Positions 52,170 through 61,788 are shown, numbered from the stretch's first letter. The stretch is DNA of 64,000 bases from Flavobacterium sp. NG2 (GCF_034119845.1 NZ_CP139420.1:3164001-3228000), one strand, 5' to 3'. Made by a program: numbers and translations. The notes: generated by a model not told the origin, from the sequence alone.

Positions 52170-53525
52170 ATGAGTAAATATATTAAAATTAAAAGGGGAT
52201 TGAATCTAAAATTAATAGGTGAAGCTGTTAAGTCAGTATCAGACATGCCTATTGCTGATATATTTGCTATAAAACCAATAGATTTTGTGGGACTTACTCC
52301 AAAATTGTTAGTCAAAGTAGGAACAAATGTGCTAGCAGGAAGTCCTCTTTTTTACGATAAAAATAATGAAGCTATAAAATTTTGTTCTCCTATTAGTGGG
52401 GAAGTTGTAGAAATTCTAAGGGGTCACAAAAGAGTTATCTTAGAAATAAAAATACTGGCTGACAGGGAAGTTAAACACCTAAGATTCTCCCAATCAAACC
52501 CCAACGAACTTTCAAAAACGGACATTACTGACCAATTATTAAATAGCGGTGTTTGGCCATTTATTCGTCAGCGACCTTATGGGACCATTGCTAATCAAAA
52601 TGATAACCCCAAAGCTATTTTTATTTCAGCTTTTGATACGAACCCACTGGCTCCAGATATCGATTTTATTATGTCTGGTAAAAATTCTAATTTTCAAACC
52701 GGATTAGACGCTTTAAAAAAATTAACGACTGGTATAGTACACCTAAATGTGAACGCTAGTAGTTCCCCCGCTCCCCTTTTTAGTCAAGCACAAAAGGTAC
52801 AAATCAACACCATTGACGGTCCACATCCAGCAGGAAATGTAGGTGTTCAAATACACCATATTGACCCTATTAACAAAGGAGAAGTAGTTTGGTATATTCA
52901 ACCACAAGATGTAATTATCATAGGAAAATTATTTAACGAAGGAATTTTTGATGCTTCGCGAACTATAGCTTTAACAGGTTCTCAGCTTACTAATCCTAAA
53001 TATTATAAAACCATTGTAGGTTCTTCTATTAAAAACATGATTGAAGATGCTGGCCTAAAAAAAGGAGAAAACCGAATTATAAGTGGTTCAATTTTATCAG
53101 GAAGGCAAATACCTGCTGATGGTTATTTAGGTTTTTATGATTCCCAAATTACCGTAATCCCCGAAGGTAACGAATATGAATTTATGGGCTGGTTAAGACC
53201 CGGTTTTAATAAATTTAGTTTGTCTCGCACTTTTTTCTCTTGGTTGACACCCAATAAAAAACACGATTTGAATACCAATTTGCATGGTGAAGAACGTCCT
53301 TTTGTAATGACGGGACAATATGAAAAGGTTTTTCCAATGGATATTTACCCTGTTCAACTCTTAAAATCTATACTAATAGAAGATATTGATATGATGGAAA
53401 AACTGGGTATTTATGAAGTGGTTGAAGAAGATTTTGCACTCTGCGAACTCGTATGCACATCAAAGATTAAATCACAAGAAATCATCCGTCAAGGATTGGA
53501 TATAGTTCGAAAAGAATTTAGTTAA
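52170..53525 (+). CDS. nqrA: Na+-translocating NADH:quinone reductase subunit A
   Basis: 451 residues, full length for NqrA, the peripheral quinone-site subunit. Visible: IKRGLNLKLIGEAVK near the start, the biotinyl/lipoyl-like SPISGEVVEILRGHKR (72-87), PHPAGNVGVQIHHIDPINKG, and GSILSGRQIPADGYLGFYD. First gene of nqrABCDEF. A 261-base spacer with a CACAGATTAATCTGTAG palindrome separates it from nqrB, unusual for a tight operon. Confidence 0.97.
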   Translation: MSKYIKIKRGLNLKLIGEAVKSVSDMPIADIFAIKPIDFVGLTPKLLVKVGTNVLAGSPLFYDKNNEAIKFCSPISGEVVEILRGHKRVILEIKILADREVKHLRFSQSNPNELSKTDITDQLLNSGVWPFIRQRPYGTIANQNDNPKAIFISAFDTNPLAPDIDFIMSGKNSNFQTGLDALKKLTTGIVHLNVNASSSPAPLFSQAQKVQINTIDGPHPAGNVGVQIHHIDPINKGEVVWYIQPQDVIIIGKLFNEGIFDASRTIALTGSQLTNPKYYKTIVGSSIKNMIEDAGLKKGENRIISGSILSGRQIPADGYLGFYDSQITVIPEGNEYEFMGWLRPGFNKFSLSRTFFSWLTPNKKHDLNTNLHGEERPFVMTGQYEKVFPMDIYPVQLLKSILIEDIDMMEKLGIYEVVEEDFALCELVCTSKIKSQEIIRQGLDIVRKEFS

Positions 53526-53786
53526 TCATTTTAGCACTACGGTCTGAAAATCCGTATATTAGAAAGCCTTACTTAAACCTTTTTAAGTTCATTTTTTTTT
53601 AATTTAACACTTAGCTTCTGGCCAACAGCTAGGTTAAAAGATTAGCACAGATTAATCTGTAGCCTTTAATTTTAGAAGAAAACTGAGATGAGCTAAAACA
53701 TATTGTTTTCAGCTTGCTTTTTGATAATACAACAGAGAAACGTGTTTTAACAAACAGCTATTTAAATTTAATCATTAAAAAAATAT

Positions 53787-54974
53787 TTGAATTTGAAGCC
53801 ACTAAGAAAATTACTGAATAACCTCAAACCTAATTTTGAAAAAGGAGGAAAACTGGAAAAATTCTTTCCAGCATTTGATGCGTTCGAAACCTTCCTATTT
53901 GTACCTAATCACACGACACAAAGTAAGGGAACCCACGTACGTGATGCAATTGATTTGAAACGTACGATGATATTAGTTGTGCTTTCTCTAATTCCTTGTT
54001 TGCTATTTGGAATGTGGAATATTGGTTACCAACATTATTTAGCTTTAGGGATTATGAATGTCACTCTAATAGATACTTTTATTTTTGGAGCTATTAAGGT
54101 ACTTCCATTAATACTCGTCTCTTATGGAGCAGGATTGACCACCGAGTTTATTTTTGCTATTATTCGAAAACATACAATAAATGAAGGTTTCTTAGTTTCA
54201 GGAATGTTGATTCCACTAATTATGCCTATTGATGTACCTTTATGGATGTTGGCTATAGCTACCATTTTTGCTGTAATTATTGGAAAAGAGGTTTTTGGTG
54301 GCACAGGAATGAACATTTTAAATCCAGCACTTACCGCCAGAGCGTTTTTATTCTTTGCTTATCCTACCAAAATGTCTGGGAATGAAGTCTGGATAAACAT
54401 AAGTACAGAAAAAGGACAAACGGTTGTTGATGCCTATAGTGGTGCAACTGCTTTGGGCGAAGCAGCTGCTGGCCATGCCGATAAAATCCCAAGTATAATG
54501 GAATCTTTCATAGGAACTATTCCGGGTTCTGTTGGAGAAACATCTACTATAGCTTGCTTATTGGGAGCGGCCATTTTATTGTACACTGGAATTGGCAGTT
54601 GGCGCATCATGACCTCCGTTTTTGTAGGCGGATTTTTGATGGCTTTGGTTTTCAATTTGTTTGGACTAAATACACTAATGCAAATTAGTCCCTTACACCA
54701 TTTAGCGTTAGGAGGTTTTGCTTTTGGTGCCGTATTTATGGCCACCGACCCTGTTAGTGCAGCGCAAACAAATTCAGGAAAATATATTTATGGTTTTTTA
54801 ATAGGTCTGCTAGCGATTCTGTTTAGGGTGTTCAATCCAGCATATCCTGAAGGAATGATGTTAGCAATTTTATTTATGAATGTAATGGCACCCTTAATTG
54901 ATCATTATGTAGTTGCAGCCAATATTAAACGAAGATTAAAAAGAGTTACCTCAACACAAAAGCAAAATGGATAA
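53787..54974 (+). CDS. nqrB: Na+-translocating NADH:quinone reductase subunit B
   Basis: 395 residues from a TTG (MNLKPLRK...); this gives the family-typical start with FEKGGKLEKFFPAFDAFETF. Membrane subunit with about nine to ten helices. Covalent FMN attachment threonine is Thr221 in DAYSGATALGE, the site served by ApbE. PHHLALGGFAFGAVFMATDP is conserved near the end. NqrB is the main Na+-conducting subunit. Overlaps nqrC by 8 bases. Confidence 0.97.
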   Translation: MNLKPLRKLLNNLKPNFEKGGKLEKFFPAFDAFETFLFVPNHTTQSKGTHVRDAIDLKRTMILVVLSLIPCLLFGMWNIGYQHYLALGIMNVTLIDTFIFGAIKVLPLILVSYGAGLTTEFIFAIIRKHTINEGFLVSGMLIPLIMPIDVPLWMLAIATIFAVIIGKEVFGGTGMNILNPALTARAFLFFAYPTKMSGNEVWINISTEKGQTVVDAYSGATALGEAAAGHADKIPSIMESFIGTIPGSVGETSTIACLLGAAILLYTGIGSWRIMTSVFVGGFLMALVFNLFGLNTLMQISPLHHLALGGFAFGAVFMATDPVSAAQTNSGKYIYGFLIGLLAILFRVFNPAYPEGMMLAILFMNVMAPLIDHYVVAANIKRRLKRVTSTQKQNG

Positions 54975-55698
54975 AGACAGTAACAAAGCCACGTTTCTTT
55001 TCTCCTCTGTTATGGTGGTAGTAATTGCTATACTACTTTCGGTAACAGCGATTAGTCTTGCACCCTATCAAGAGAAAAACATTCGGATTGAAAAGATGAA
55101 AAACATTCTCACCAGTGTTTCAATCGCTACTGAAACTGCAAAGACAGAATCTGCATTTAATCAATACATTACCAAACAAATTGTTTTAAACAATAAAGGT
55201 GAAGAAGTTACTGGTAGCGTGACAGCATTCGATATAGATCTTAAAAAGGAATTGGATAAAGCCAAAACAGGAAAAACAAATGAACAATTATTTCCCCTTT
55301 TTATTTGCAATAAAGACGGTAAATCTTTTTATATCATTCCGGTTAGAGGAAAAGGACTATGGGGGCCTATATGGGGGTTTATTTCACTAGAAAGCGATAT
55401 GAATACGGTTTACGGTGCTAGTTTTGGTCACAAAAGTGAAACACCAGGACTAGGTGCCGAGATTGAAACTGAAAAATTTCAGCATCAGTTTGTTGGTAAA
55501 AAAATATTTGATGAAACAGGAAATTTTGTTTCAGTAACTGCTATTAAAGGTGGAGCACAACCGAATAATATGCATGGTGTAGATGCCATTTCGGGAGCTA
55601 CCATTACCAGCAAAGGAGTTACGGAAATGTTTAAAAGAACACTTAACAACTACATACCCTATTTCAAGAAACAAAAAACAATAGCATTTACAAACTAA
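54967..55698 (+). CDS. nqrC: Na+-translocating NADH:quinone reductase subunit C
   Basis: 243 residues. One N-terminal membrane helix (about 10-30, FLFSSVMVVVIAILLSVTAI) and a periplasmic FMN-binding domain with PVRGKGLWGPIWGFISLE (118-135), HKSETPGLGAEIE, and the flavinylation motif SGATIT with Thr214. ApbE attaches FMN there. Overlaps nqrB by 8 bases and precedes nqrD by 11. Confidence 0.97.
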   Translation: MDKDSNKATFLFSSVMVVVIAILLSVTAISLAPYQEKNIRIEKMKNILTSVSIATETAKTESAFNQYITKQIVLNNKGEEVTGSVTAFDIDLKKELDKAKTGKTNEQLFPLFICNKDGKSFYIIPVRGKGLWGPIWGFISLESDMNTVYGASFGHKSETPGLGAEIETEKFQHQFVGKKIFDETGNFVSVTAIKGGAQPNNMHGVDAISGATITSKGVTEMFKRTLNNYIPYFKKQKTIAFTN

Positions 55699-55709
55699 AA
55701 TAACAGGAT

Positions 55710-56390
55710 ATGAGCAAAGAAACCATCGCAGTTCCTGCAAAAACTAAAAAAGTAAAAGAACCTTTGTTTTCGCAAAAAAACAAAAGACTTTTATACGACC
55801 CATTGAATGACAATAATCCCATAACGGTCCAAGTATTGGGGATTTGCTCTGCATTGGCAGTTACAGTAAAAATGAAGCCGTCGATTGTAATGGCACTAGC
55901 AGTAATAGTAGTTTGTGCTTTTTCAAATGTTATAATTTCTATTATCAGAAACATAATTCCAAACCGTATCCGAATTATTGTCCAACTTACTGTTGTTGCT
56001 GCCATGGTAATTTTAGTAGATCAATTTTTAAAGGCTTTTGTATTCGATGTCAGTAAGCAACTGTCTGTTTTTGTTGGATTAATCATCACTAACTGTATTA
56101 TCATGGGACGCTTAGAAGCTTTTGCCATGTCAAACAAACCTTGGCCTGCTTTCTTAGATGGAATCGGTAACGGATTTGGCTACGGTTTGATTTTGGTAAT
56201 CGTCTCGATGATACGAGAATTATTTGGTTCAGGCGAATTAATGGGCTTTCGGGTGATACCTGAATCAGTTTATGCTATGGGATATTTCAACAATAGCCTT
56301 GTTATCATGCCTCCTATGGCGTTAATCGTTGTGGGGATTTTAATCTGGGTGCAAAGAAGCCGAAACCAAAAACTAATTGAGTCGAAGTAA
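55710..56390 (+). CDS. nqrD: Na+-translocating NADH:quinone reductase subunit D
   Basis: 226 residues, six membrane helices, paired with NqrE. The helix-breaking ALAVTVKM / GICSALAV and the central LIITNCIIMGRLEAFAM contain one of the cysteines (TNC) that bind the intramembrane Fe or [2Fe-2S] centre between NqrD and NqrE, as do the residues around GICSALA. The N-terminus has a Lys-rich start of about 25 residues. Followed by a 217-base spacer of phrase repeats before nqrE. Confidence 0.96.
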   Translation: MSKETIAVPAKTKKVKEPLFSQKNKRLLYDPLNDNNPITVQVLGICSALAVTVKMKPSIVMALAVIVVCAFSNVIISIIRNIIPNRIRIIVQLTVVAAMVILVDQFLKAFVFDVSKQLSVFVGLIITNCIIMGRLEAFAMSNKPWPAFLDGIGNGFGYGLILVIVSMIRELFGSGELMGFRVIPESVYAMGYFNNSLVIMPPMALIVVGILIWVQRSRNQKLIESK

Positions 56391-56416
56391 TTGAACACAA
56401 TAAATTAAAAAAATAT

Positions 56417-56566
56417 GGACACGAATTTCACTAATTATAACAAATGAGATGAGTTATAAAAATTTACACTAATGCTAAAAATTAACTAATACTATTTGCC
56501 TAAGGCAGATTCGTGAAATTTTAAAAAAGTTAGTTTTTGTGTAAATTAGTCTAATTCGTGTTTAAA
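56417..56566. repeat. phrase-repeat insertion between nqrD and nqrE
   Basis: GGACACGAATTTCACTAATT (56417-56436) and, inverted, AGTTAGTTTTTGTGTAAATT, AGTCTAATTCGTG (56529-56561). A 217-base gap inside an otherwise compact operon, holding the same phrases seen at transcript ends elsewhere. Confidence 0.7.
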
Positions 56567-56607
56567 ATACATATAATTCAACATTAACGAGATTTAAAAA
56601 TTTCATC

Positions 56608-57222
56608 ATGGAGCACATCAATATTTTTATAAAAGCAATTTTTATTGAGAACATGATATTTGCCTATTTTCTAGGTATGTGTTCGTATTTGGCTATTTCC
56701 AAAACAGTAAAAAGTGCAGTAGGATTAGGACTTGCGGTAACCTTTGTTTTATTAATATCAGTACCTGTATGTTATCTTTTAGAGAAATTCATATTAAAAG
56801 CCGGAGCCTTACAGTGGTTATCATCCGACTTTGTGAATGTAGATCTTAGCTTTTTAAGTTTTATTATGTTTATCGCAACCATTGCTTCTATTGTACAATT
56901 AGTCGAAATGATTGTTGAAAAATTTGCACCTGCGTTATATACATCATTAGGGATATTCCTCCCTCTTATAGCCGTGAATTGCTCTATACTAGGCGGTGCT
57001 TTATTCATGCAAGAAAGAGAGTATGCTAGCTTAGGCGAAGCAACTGTTTTTGGCTTCGGTTCTGGTGTAGGATGGTTTCTAGCCATAGTAGCTTTGTCTG
57101 CCATACGTGAAAAATTACGATATTCTAATGTTCCTGGTCCATTGCGGGGTTTAGGGATTACATTTATTTTAACTGGACTCATGGCAATTGCATTTATGAG
57201 TTTTATGGGGATTTCATTATAA
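56608..57222 (+). CDS. nqrE: Na+-translocating NADH:quinone reductase subunit E
   Basis: 204 residues, six membrane helices, homologous to Nqr[23 protein letters not shown] (10-31, conserved Cys) and [18 protein letters not shown] (with Cys) carry the metal-ligating cysteines. Also [21 protein letters not shown] and the C-terminal [18 protein letters not shown]. Completes the NqrDE half-channel pair. Followed by nqrF after 19 bases. Confidence 0.97.
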   Translation: MEHINIFIKAIFIENMIFAYFLGMCSYLAISKTVKSAVGLGLAVTFVLLISVPVCYLLEKFILKAGALQWLSSDFVNVDLSFLSFIMFIATIASIVQLVEMIVEKFAPALYTSLGIFLPLIAVNCSILGGALFMQEREYASLGEATVFGFGSGVGWFLAIVALSAIREKLRYSNVPGPLRGLGITFILTGLMAIAFMSFMGISL

Positions 57223-57241
57223 ATTTATAATCATATTAAAA

Positions 57242-58507
57242 ATGATAATATTAAGTATTGATAGCACAACGATAATCTGCAGCGTGATTGTATTTTTACT
57301 ATTCAATACGCTATTGGTATATATAATTCTATATGCCAAATCCAAACTTACTCCTTCAGGATTAGTCAAGATAGTCATTAACGAGGATGACGAACTAGAA
57401 ACAGAAGCGGGTTCAACCCTACTTTCTACTCTTTCAAATAAAAAAATATTCTTACCCTCAGCTTGTGGTGGTGGTGGCACTTGTGGGATGTGTAAATGCC
57501 AAGTACTATCTGGCGGTGGTGAAATTCTACCAACCGAAACCCCGTATTTTTCAAGAAAAGAGCAACAATTAAATTGGAGACTGGGTTGTCAAGTAAAAGT
57601 AAAGCAGAATATGGAAATAGTAATCCCTGCAAGTGTACTTGGCATCAAAAAGTGGGAATGCGAAGTCGTTTCTAACCATAACGTGGCGACTTATATCAAA
57701 GAATTTGTAGTCAAATTACCTGAGGGCGAATTTTTAGACTTTCAATCAGGTTGTTACATTCAGCTAGATGTACCTGAGTGTGAAATTGATTTTAAAAATG
57801 AATTGTACAAAATTGACGACCGTTTCAAAGAAGATTATGATAAATATGGGATTTGGGATTTAACAATGAAAAACTCCGAACCTATTTTTAGAGCCTACTC
57901 CATGGCAAATCATCCAGCGGAAGGGAATATTATTATGCTTAACATTCGACTCGCTACTCCTCCTTTTGACCGTAAAGTGGGTGGATTCATGAACGTTAAT
58001 CCTGGTATTGCATCTTCTTATGTGTTTTCTCGAAAACCTGGCGACAAAGTAACTATTGCAGGACCTTTTGGTGATTTCCATATTAAACCTACACAAAGAG
58101 AAATGATTTACATTGGTGGAGGTGCGGGAATGGCTCCTTTGCGTTCTCATTTATTCCATCTTTTCCATACATTGAATGAGAAAAACCGAAAAATAAGCTT
58201 TTGGTACGGAGGAAGATCTTCTAAAGAACTGTTTTACACGGAAGATTTTAGAGAAATTGAAAATGAATTCCCAAATTTTCAATACAATATAGCACTGTCT
58301 GAACCATCGCCAGAAGATAATTGGACAGGTTATACTGGTTTTATCCATAATGTGCTTTTTGAAAACTATTTAAAAAATCATGAAGCTCCTGAAGATGTTG
58401 AATATTATATTTGCGGTCCTCCATTGATGAATGCTGCAGTTTTCAAAATGCTGGATGAACTAGGAGTTCCTCAAGAAAACATTGCATTTGATGATTTTGG
58501 AGGTTAA
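57242..58507 (+). CDS. nqrF: Na+-translocating NADH:quinone reductase subunit F
   Basis: 421 residues. N-terminal helix (about 10-33), plant-type 2Fe-2S domain with [14 protein letters not shown] (Cys75, Cys81, Cys84) and Cys116 in LGCQVKV, then a ferredoxin-reductase domain with the FAD-binding [10 protein letters not shown] near 218-228 and NADH-binding [12 protein letters not shown] near 282-293, ending in the FDDFGG motif. Takes electrons from NADH. Ended by a terminator hairpin; apbE follows 145 bases later. Confidence 0.98.
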   Translation: MIILSIDSTTIICSVIVFLLFNTLLVYIILYAKSKLTPSGLVKIVINEDDELETEAGSTLLSTLSNKKIFLPSACGGGGTCGMCKCQVLSGGGEILPTETPYFSRKEQQLNWRLGCQVKVKQNMEIVIPASVLGIKKWECEVVSNHNVATYIKEFVVKLPEGEFLDFQSGCYIQLDVPECEIDFKNELYKIDDRFKEDYDKYGIWDLTMKNSEPIFRAYSMANHPAEGNIIMLNIRLATPPFDRKVGGFMNVNPGIASSYVFSRKPGDKVTIAGPFGDFHIKPTQREMIYIGGGAGMAPLRSHLFHLFHTLNEKNRKISFWYGGRSSKELFYTEDFREIENEFPNFQYNIALSEPSPEDNWTGYTGFIHNVLFENYLKNHEAPEDVEYYICGPPLMNAAVFKMLDELGVPQENIAFDDFGG

Positions 58508-58511
58508 TCCC

Positions 58512-58543
58512 AAAATCCGCATTAGGATTTTATAATTTTTTTT
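58512..58543 (+). terminator. terminator after nqrF
   Basis: Stem AAAATCC (58512-58518) / GGATTTT (58525-58531), 6-base loop, then ATAA and eight T (58536-58543). A 7-bp stem is modest, so read-through to apbE is possible. Confidence 0.65.
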
Positions 58544-58624
58544 CACGCTGATTTCCGCAGTTTTTAATTTATAAAACAATTAAAAATCTGTGTAAATTCG
58601 CTTCATCTGTGTCATCCGTGTTCC
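58544..58624. repeat. CACGCTGATTTCC / CATCCGTGTTCC phrase spacer
   Basis: CACGCTGATTTCCGCAG (58544-58560) and the inverted AAATCTGTGTAAATTCG, CTTCATCTGTGTCATCCGTG (58584-58620): degenerate CACAGATT phrases again, between nqrF and apbE. Confidence 0.55.
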
Positions 58625-58652
58625 AATGCGTAATCTAGGTTAATAATAATTT

Positions 58653-59660
58653 ATGAAAAGAAAAATAGTCTCTCTCTTTATTGTTTTTATACTTTTAACG
58701 GGCTGTACTAGCAATCAAAATAAAATTATTAAATTCGAAGGAAACGCACAGGGAACCACTTATCACATCACCTATCTCTCTAATGAAGGTATTCTTTACA
58801 AAACCGCTATTGACTCCCTACTAACTGATATTGATGCATCAATGTCAACATGGGTTCCTAATTCGATTATTTCCAAAATAAATAATAATGAGAAAAATGT
58901 TGAGGTTGATGACTATTTCAGAACCGTTTTTAATAAATCTGTTGAAGTATCTGAAAAAACAGGAGGCCTTTTTGATATCACCGTAGGTCCTTTGGTAAAT
59001 GCTATGGGATTTGGTGCTCAAAAGAAAAACTCTTTAAACCAAGCCAAAATTGATAGTTTACTACAATTGGTTGATTATAAAAAAGTAACATTAAAAGGCA
59101 ACAAAATCATAAAAGAAAATCCTCAGATTAAAATTGATTTTAATGCTATAGCCCAAGGCTATTCTGTAGATGTTTTGGCGAACTTTCTTGAAAGCAAAGG
59201 AATCAACAATTACCTCGTAGAGTTAGGTGGAGAATTAAGAGCTAAAGGGGAAAAAGAAGGAGAAGACTGGAAAGTAGGTATTGATCAGCCTAATGATAAA
59301 GAAACGTCTGAAAGAAAATTAGAAGCGATTATTAAATTAAACAATAAAGCACTGGCGACCTCTGGAAACTACCGAAAATTCTATATTGAGGGAAATCAAA
59401 AATTCTCGCACATTATCAACCCTAAAACAGGCTATCCAGCTAAACAAAATCTATTAAGTGCTACTGTAATTGCCAACGATGGAATCACTGCCGATGCTTA
59501 TGCTACGGCTTTTATGATAATGGGATTAAATAATTCCATTGCCTTTTTAGAAAAAAATAAAGATTTAAATCTTGAAGTTTACTTTATATATGACGATAAA
59601 GGTCAATGGAAAACATATGCTTCAGAAAAATTAAAAAGACAACTAACAGAATTACATTAA
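58653..59660 (+). CDS. apbE: FAD:protein FMN transferase (ApbE) lipoprotein
   Basis: 335 residues. Lipobox LLTGC (Cys18). Core ApbE features: FEGNAQGTTYHITY (29-42), DASMSTWVPNSIISKIN (65-81), GGLFDITVGPLVNAMGFG (109-126), DFNAIAQGYSVDVLANFL (165-182), YLVELGGELRAKG, and the metal-binding NDGITADAYATAFM near 290. Attaches FMN to the threonines of NqrB and NqrC in the periplasm. Position after nqrF fits that role exactly. Its last four bases overlap the convergent NqrM-like gene. Confidence 0.96.
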   Translation: MKRKIVSLFIVFILLTGCTSNQNKIIKFEGNAQGTTYHITYLSNEGILYKTAIDSLLTDIDASMSTWVPNSIISKINNNEKNVEVDDYFRTVFNKSVEVSEKTGGLFDITVGPLVNAMGFGAQKKNSLNQAKIDSLLQLVDYKKVTLKGNKIIKENPQIKIDFNAIAQGYSVDVLANFLESKGINNYLVELGGELRAKGEKEGEDWKVGIDQPNDKETSERKLEAIIKLNNKALATSGNYRKFYIEGNQKFSHIINPKTGYPAKQNLLSATVIANDGITADAYATAFMIMGLNNSIAFLEKNKDLNLEVYFIYDDKGQWKTYASEKLKRQLTELH

Positions 59661-59842
59661 GATTTACATTTTTCCTCGGGTTTCGCTCCACATATACCAC
59701 AAGCCCCTCCTTCACCTTGTACTAATGGATTATTACTACTACAGGTACCTGAAAAGCGTCCGTTTTTTTTCACTAAGAGTTTGATGGCAATCCCACCAAT
59801 CCCTAGGCCCAAAAGCAGAATCGAAAGTAGTATAGTTGCCAT
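59657..59842 (-). CDS. NqrM-like Na+-NQR maturation protein
   Basis: 61 residues: one membrane helix (about 3-24, TILLSILLLGLGIGGIAIKLL), then a basic turn and a cysteine-bearing tail with Cys34 (SGTCSSNNPL), Cys48 and Cys51 (ACGIC) and Cys59 (EKCKS). This is the layout of NqrM (DUF539), a small protein needed to install the Fe/[2Fe-2S] site between NqrD and NqrE. Adjacent to apbE, convergent with a 4-base overlap. In Vibrio nqrM follows apbE on the same strand; here the orientation differs. Call from composition and context, not from a search. Confidence 0.8.
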   Translation of the reverse strand: MATILLSILLLGLGIGGIAIKLLVKKNGRFSGTCSSNNPLVQGEGGACGICGAKPEEKCKS

Positions 59843-59881
59843 AATTAAGAATTAAATCTATTAATTGGGATAAAATAACGA

Positions 59882-60319
59882 TTACATAGCCTTAGTGCCA
59901 CTGATATAAGAATCTAAATGATCAATTGTATTTTTTTGCAATTCAATAATAGCTTTGACCACATCACCAATTGAAATAATCCCAATGACTTTTTCCTCTG
60001 ACAATACAGGTAGATGTCTAATTCTCTTATTAGTAATCAAATCCATACAGTAATATATATCATCTGTAGGTTTTACAGTTATCATATCGGTATCCATGAT
60101 TTCATGAACTAAAGTTTCTCTCGAAGCTTTATTTTTCAAGGCAATCTTTCGGGCATAATCTCTTTCAGATAAAATTCCTTTCAAAACATTATCCTCAATC
60201 ACTAATACTGCACCAACATTTCTTTCACCCATTATTCTCAAAGCTTCATAAACGGTGATGGTTGAAACAATAGAATGAACTTCATTCCCTTTTTCCGCTA
60301 ATATTTGATTTACAGTCAT
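59882..60319 (-). CDS. CBS domain protein
   Basis: 145 residues from the ATG at 60319 (MTVNQILAEKG); an ATG eight codons upstream (60343) is an alternative. A tandem CBS pair: ITVYEALRIMGERNVGAVLV near 23-42 with LKGILSERDYARKI, and ITVKPTDDIYYCMDLITNKR with HLPVLSEEKVIGIISIGDVV. Such proteins bind adenine nucleotides and often regulate enzymes or transporters; target unknown. 39 bases downstream of the NqrM-like gene start on the same strand, so transcription from here could reach nqrM. Confidence 0.93.
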   Translation of the reverse strand: MTVNQILAEKGNEVHSIVSTITVYEALRIMGERNVGAVLVIEDNVLKGILSERDYARKIALKNKASRETLVHEIMDTDMITVKPTDDIYYCMDLITNKRIRHLPVLSEEKVIGIISIGDVVKAIIELQKNTIDHLDSYISGTKAM

Positions 60320-60462
60320 AATAGATAGTTTTATGTTATCCATAAATTTAATAAAAAAAACAGATAAAAAGAAATCAAAGCATGAATTACTTTTGGGCTT
60401 TAGAACATTTTTAACTATAAAGCAACCTTAAATTATACTAAAAGACACATTCACTACATTTA

Positions 60463-60494
60463 AAAAAAATGCCCGAAAAAATTATTCAGGCATC
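60463..60494 (-). terminator. terminator of galM
   Basis: On the minus strand ATGCCTGAA (60494-60486), 7-base loop, TTCGGGCAT (60478-60470; one U-G wobble) then eight T (60469-60463+). Twenty-four bases past the galM stop. Confidence 0.82.
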
Positions 60495-60517
60495 ATTTAG
60501 TAATACTATTTAAAAAA

Positions 60518-61699
60518 CTAGTTTACAGAAAATGTAAAGGTAGTCTTGGTCTTGTATTTTTTTCCGGGAATTAAAACTGTGGTTGGAAAATTACTCTGAT
60601 TTGGTGAATCTGGAAAATGTTGTGTTTCGAAACAAAATCCCGTACGATGTTCATAAAACCCACTAGTTCGCATCGGTAAATTTCCTTTAAGAAAATTACC
60701 CGTGTACAACTGAATTCCAGGCTCATCTGTGGTCACTTCTAACAATCGTCCACTCACTTTATCATAAGCCTTAGCGACGATCGTTTTTCCTCTTTCAGAA
60801 TTATTTAAAACCCAACAGTGATCATAACCATTTCCCCTTTCTAATTGTTCGTTTTTTACCCCAATTTCTTTTCCTATTTTTTTTGCTGTTCTAAAATCAA
60901 AAGGAGTATTGGCAACCCATTCAAATTCCCCTGTTGGAATTCCATTTTCATTAATCGAAACAATTTTATCCGATTGCAATACTACTTCATGTTCTAAAAT
61001 TGTGTTCGAAAAATCTCCAGATAAATTGAAGTACGAATGTTGTGTTAGGTTTACAATTGTTTCCTTATCTGTAGTTGCCTCATAAAGGACTTCTAATTGA
61101 TTCTCATTTGTCAATGTATAAGTTACACAAACTTGTAAATTCCCTGGATAACCTTCTTCTAAATCTTTACTTAAATAAGACAATCTTAATGAGGCTTTTT
61201 TTCCTGATTTGACCTCGACAGCTTTCCACACCACTCGATTAAAGCCTTTTTCGCCTCCATGTAAAGAATGAGGTGGTCTATTGAGTGTTAATTGATATTC
61301 TTTCCCATCTAATGAAAATTTTCCATTGGCAATCCTATTAGCATATCGTCCAATAATGGCTCCAACATATGGATTAGGTTGTAAATATTCTTCTAATGTC
61401 TTAAAACCAATAACCACATTTTCAGAAATCCCTTTTTTATTAGGAACTTTTAAATCCGTAATAATCCCGCCATAAGTTATGATGTCCACTTCCATTCCGT
61501 TTTGATTTTTCAACTTATAGCTATCAATTTTTTCACCTTCGGGAGTAATCCCAAAAGTTGATTTTTTGATTGTTACTTCTTGATATTTTGAATGAGTTAC
61601 TATCTTTTTAGCTACCAGCTTAGTCTCTTCATCTTTTGTAGTAAAAGATGTCAAACAAAAAATCACCAGTATAAATGTGAATTGATATATTACATTCAT
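60518..61699 (-). CDS. galM: secreted galactose mutarotase (aldose 1-epimerase)
   Basis: 393 residues, about 45 more than cytosolic GalM, because of an N-terminal hydrophobic segment (YQFTFILVIFCLTSF) that should export it to the periplasm. Mutarotase core: VDIITYGGIITDLKVP (72-87), GAIIGRYANRIANGKFSLDG (111-130), PHSLHGGEKGFNRVVW (142-157, His), NLTQHSYFNLSG (His) and GFCFETQHFPDSP with catalytic Glu. Interconverts alpha and beta anomers of aldohexoses. The IS element sits just upstream of its start, 55 bases away, possibly displacing its promoter. Confidence 0.95.
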   Translation of the reverse strand: MNVIYQFTFILVIFCLTSFTTKDEETKLVAKKIVTHSKYQEVTIKKSTFGITPEGEKIDSYKLKNQNGMEVDIITYGGIITDLKVPNKKGISENVVIGFKTLEEYLQPNPYVGAIIGRYANRIANGKFSLDGKEYQLTLNRPPHSLHGGEKGFNRVVWKAVEVKSGKKASLRLSYLSKDLEEGYPGNLQVCVTYTLTNENQLEVLYEATTDKETIVNLTQHSYFNLSGDFSNTILEHEVVLQSDKIVSINENGIPTGEFEWVANTPFDFRTAKKIGKEIGVKNEQLERGNGYDHCWVLNNSERGKTIVAKAYDKVSGRLLEVTTDEPGIQLYTGNFLKGNLPMRTSGFYEHRTGFCFETQHFPDSPNQSNFPTTVLIPGKKYKTKTTFTFSVN

Positions 61700-61788
61700 A
61701 ATAACCTTATAAAATTATTCTACTTAAAATGAACTCAAAAAAAAGCCCAAGCAATAGACTGCACCCAAAAGTTTAGACAAATTTATAT

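Noticed and set aside
53526-53786. tRNA or small RNA gene in the nqrA-nqrB gap
   Set aside because: No cloverleaf or CCA end could be found; only a short palindrome.
56772-57182. 136-codon open frame opposite nqrE
   Set aside because: Antisense of a hydrophobic membrane gene; no independent support.
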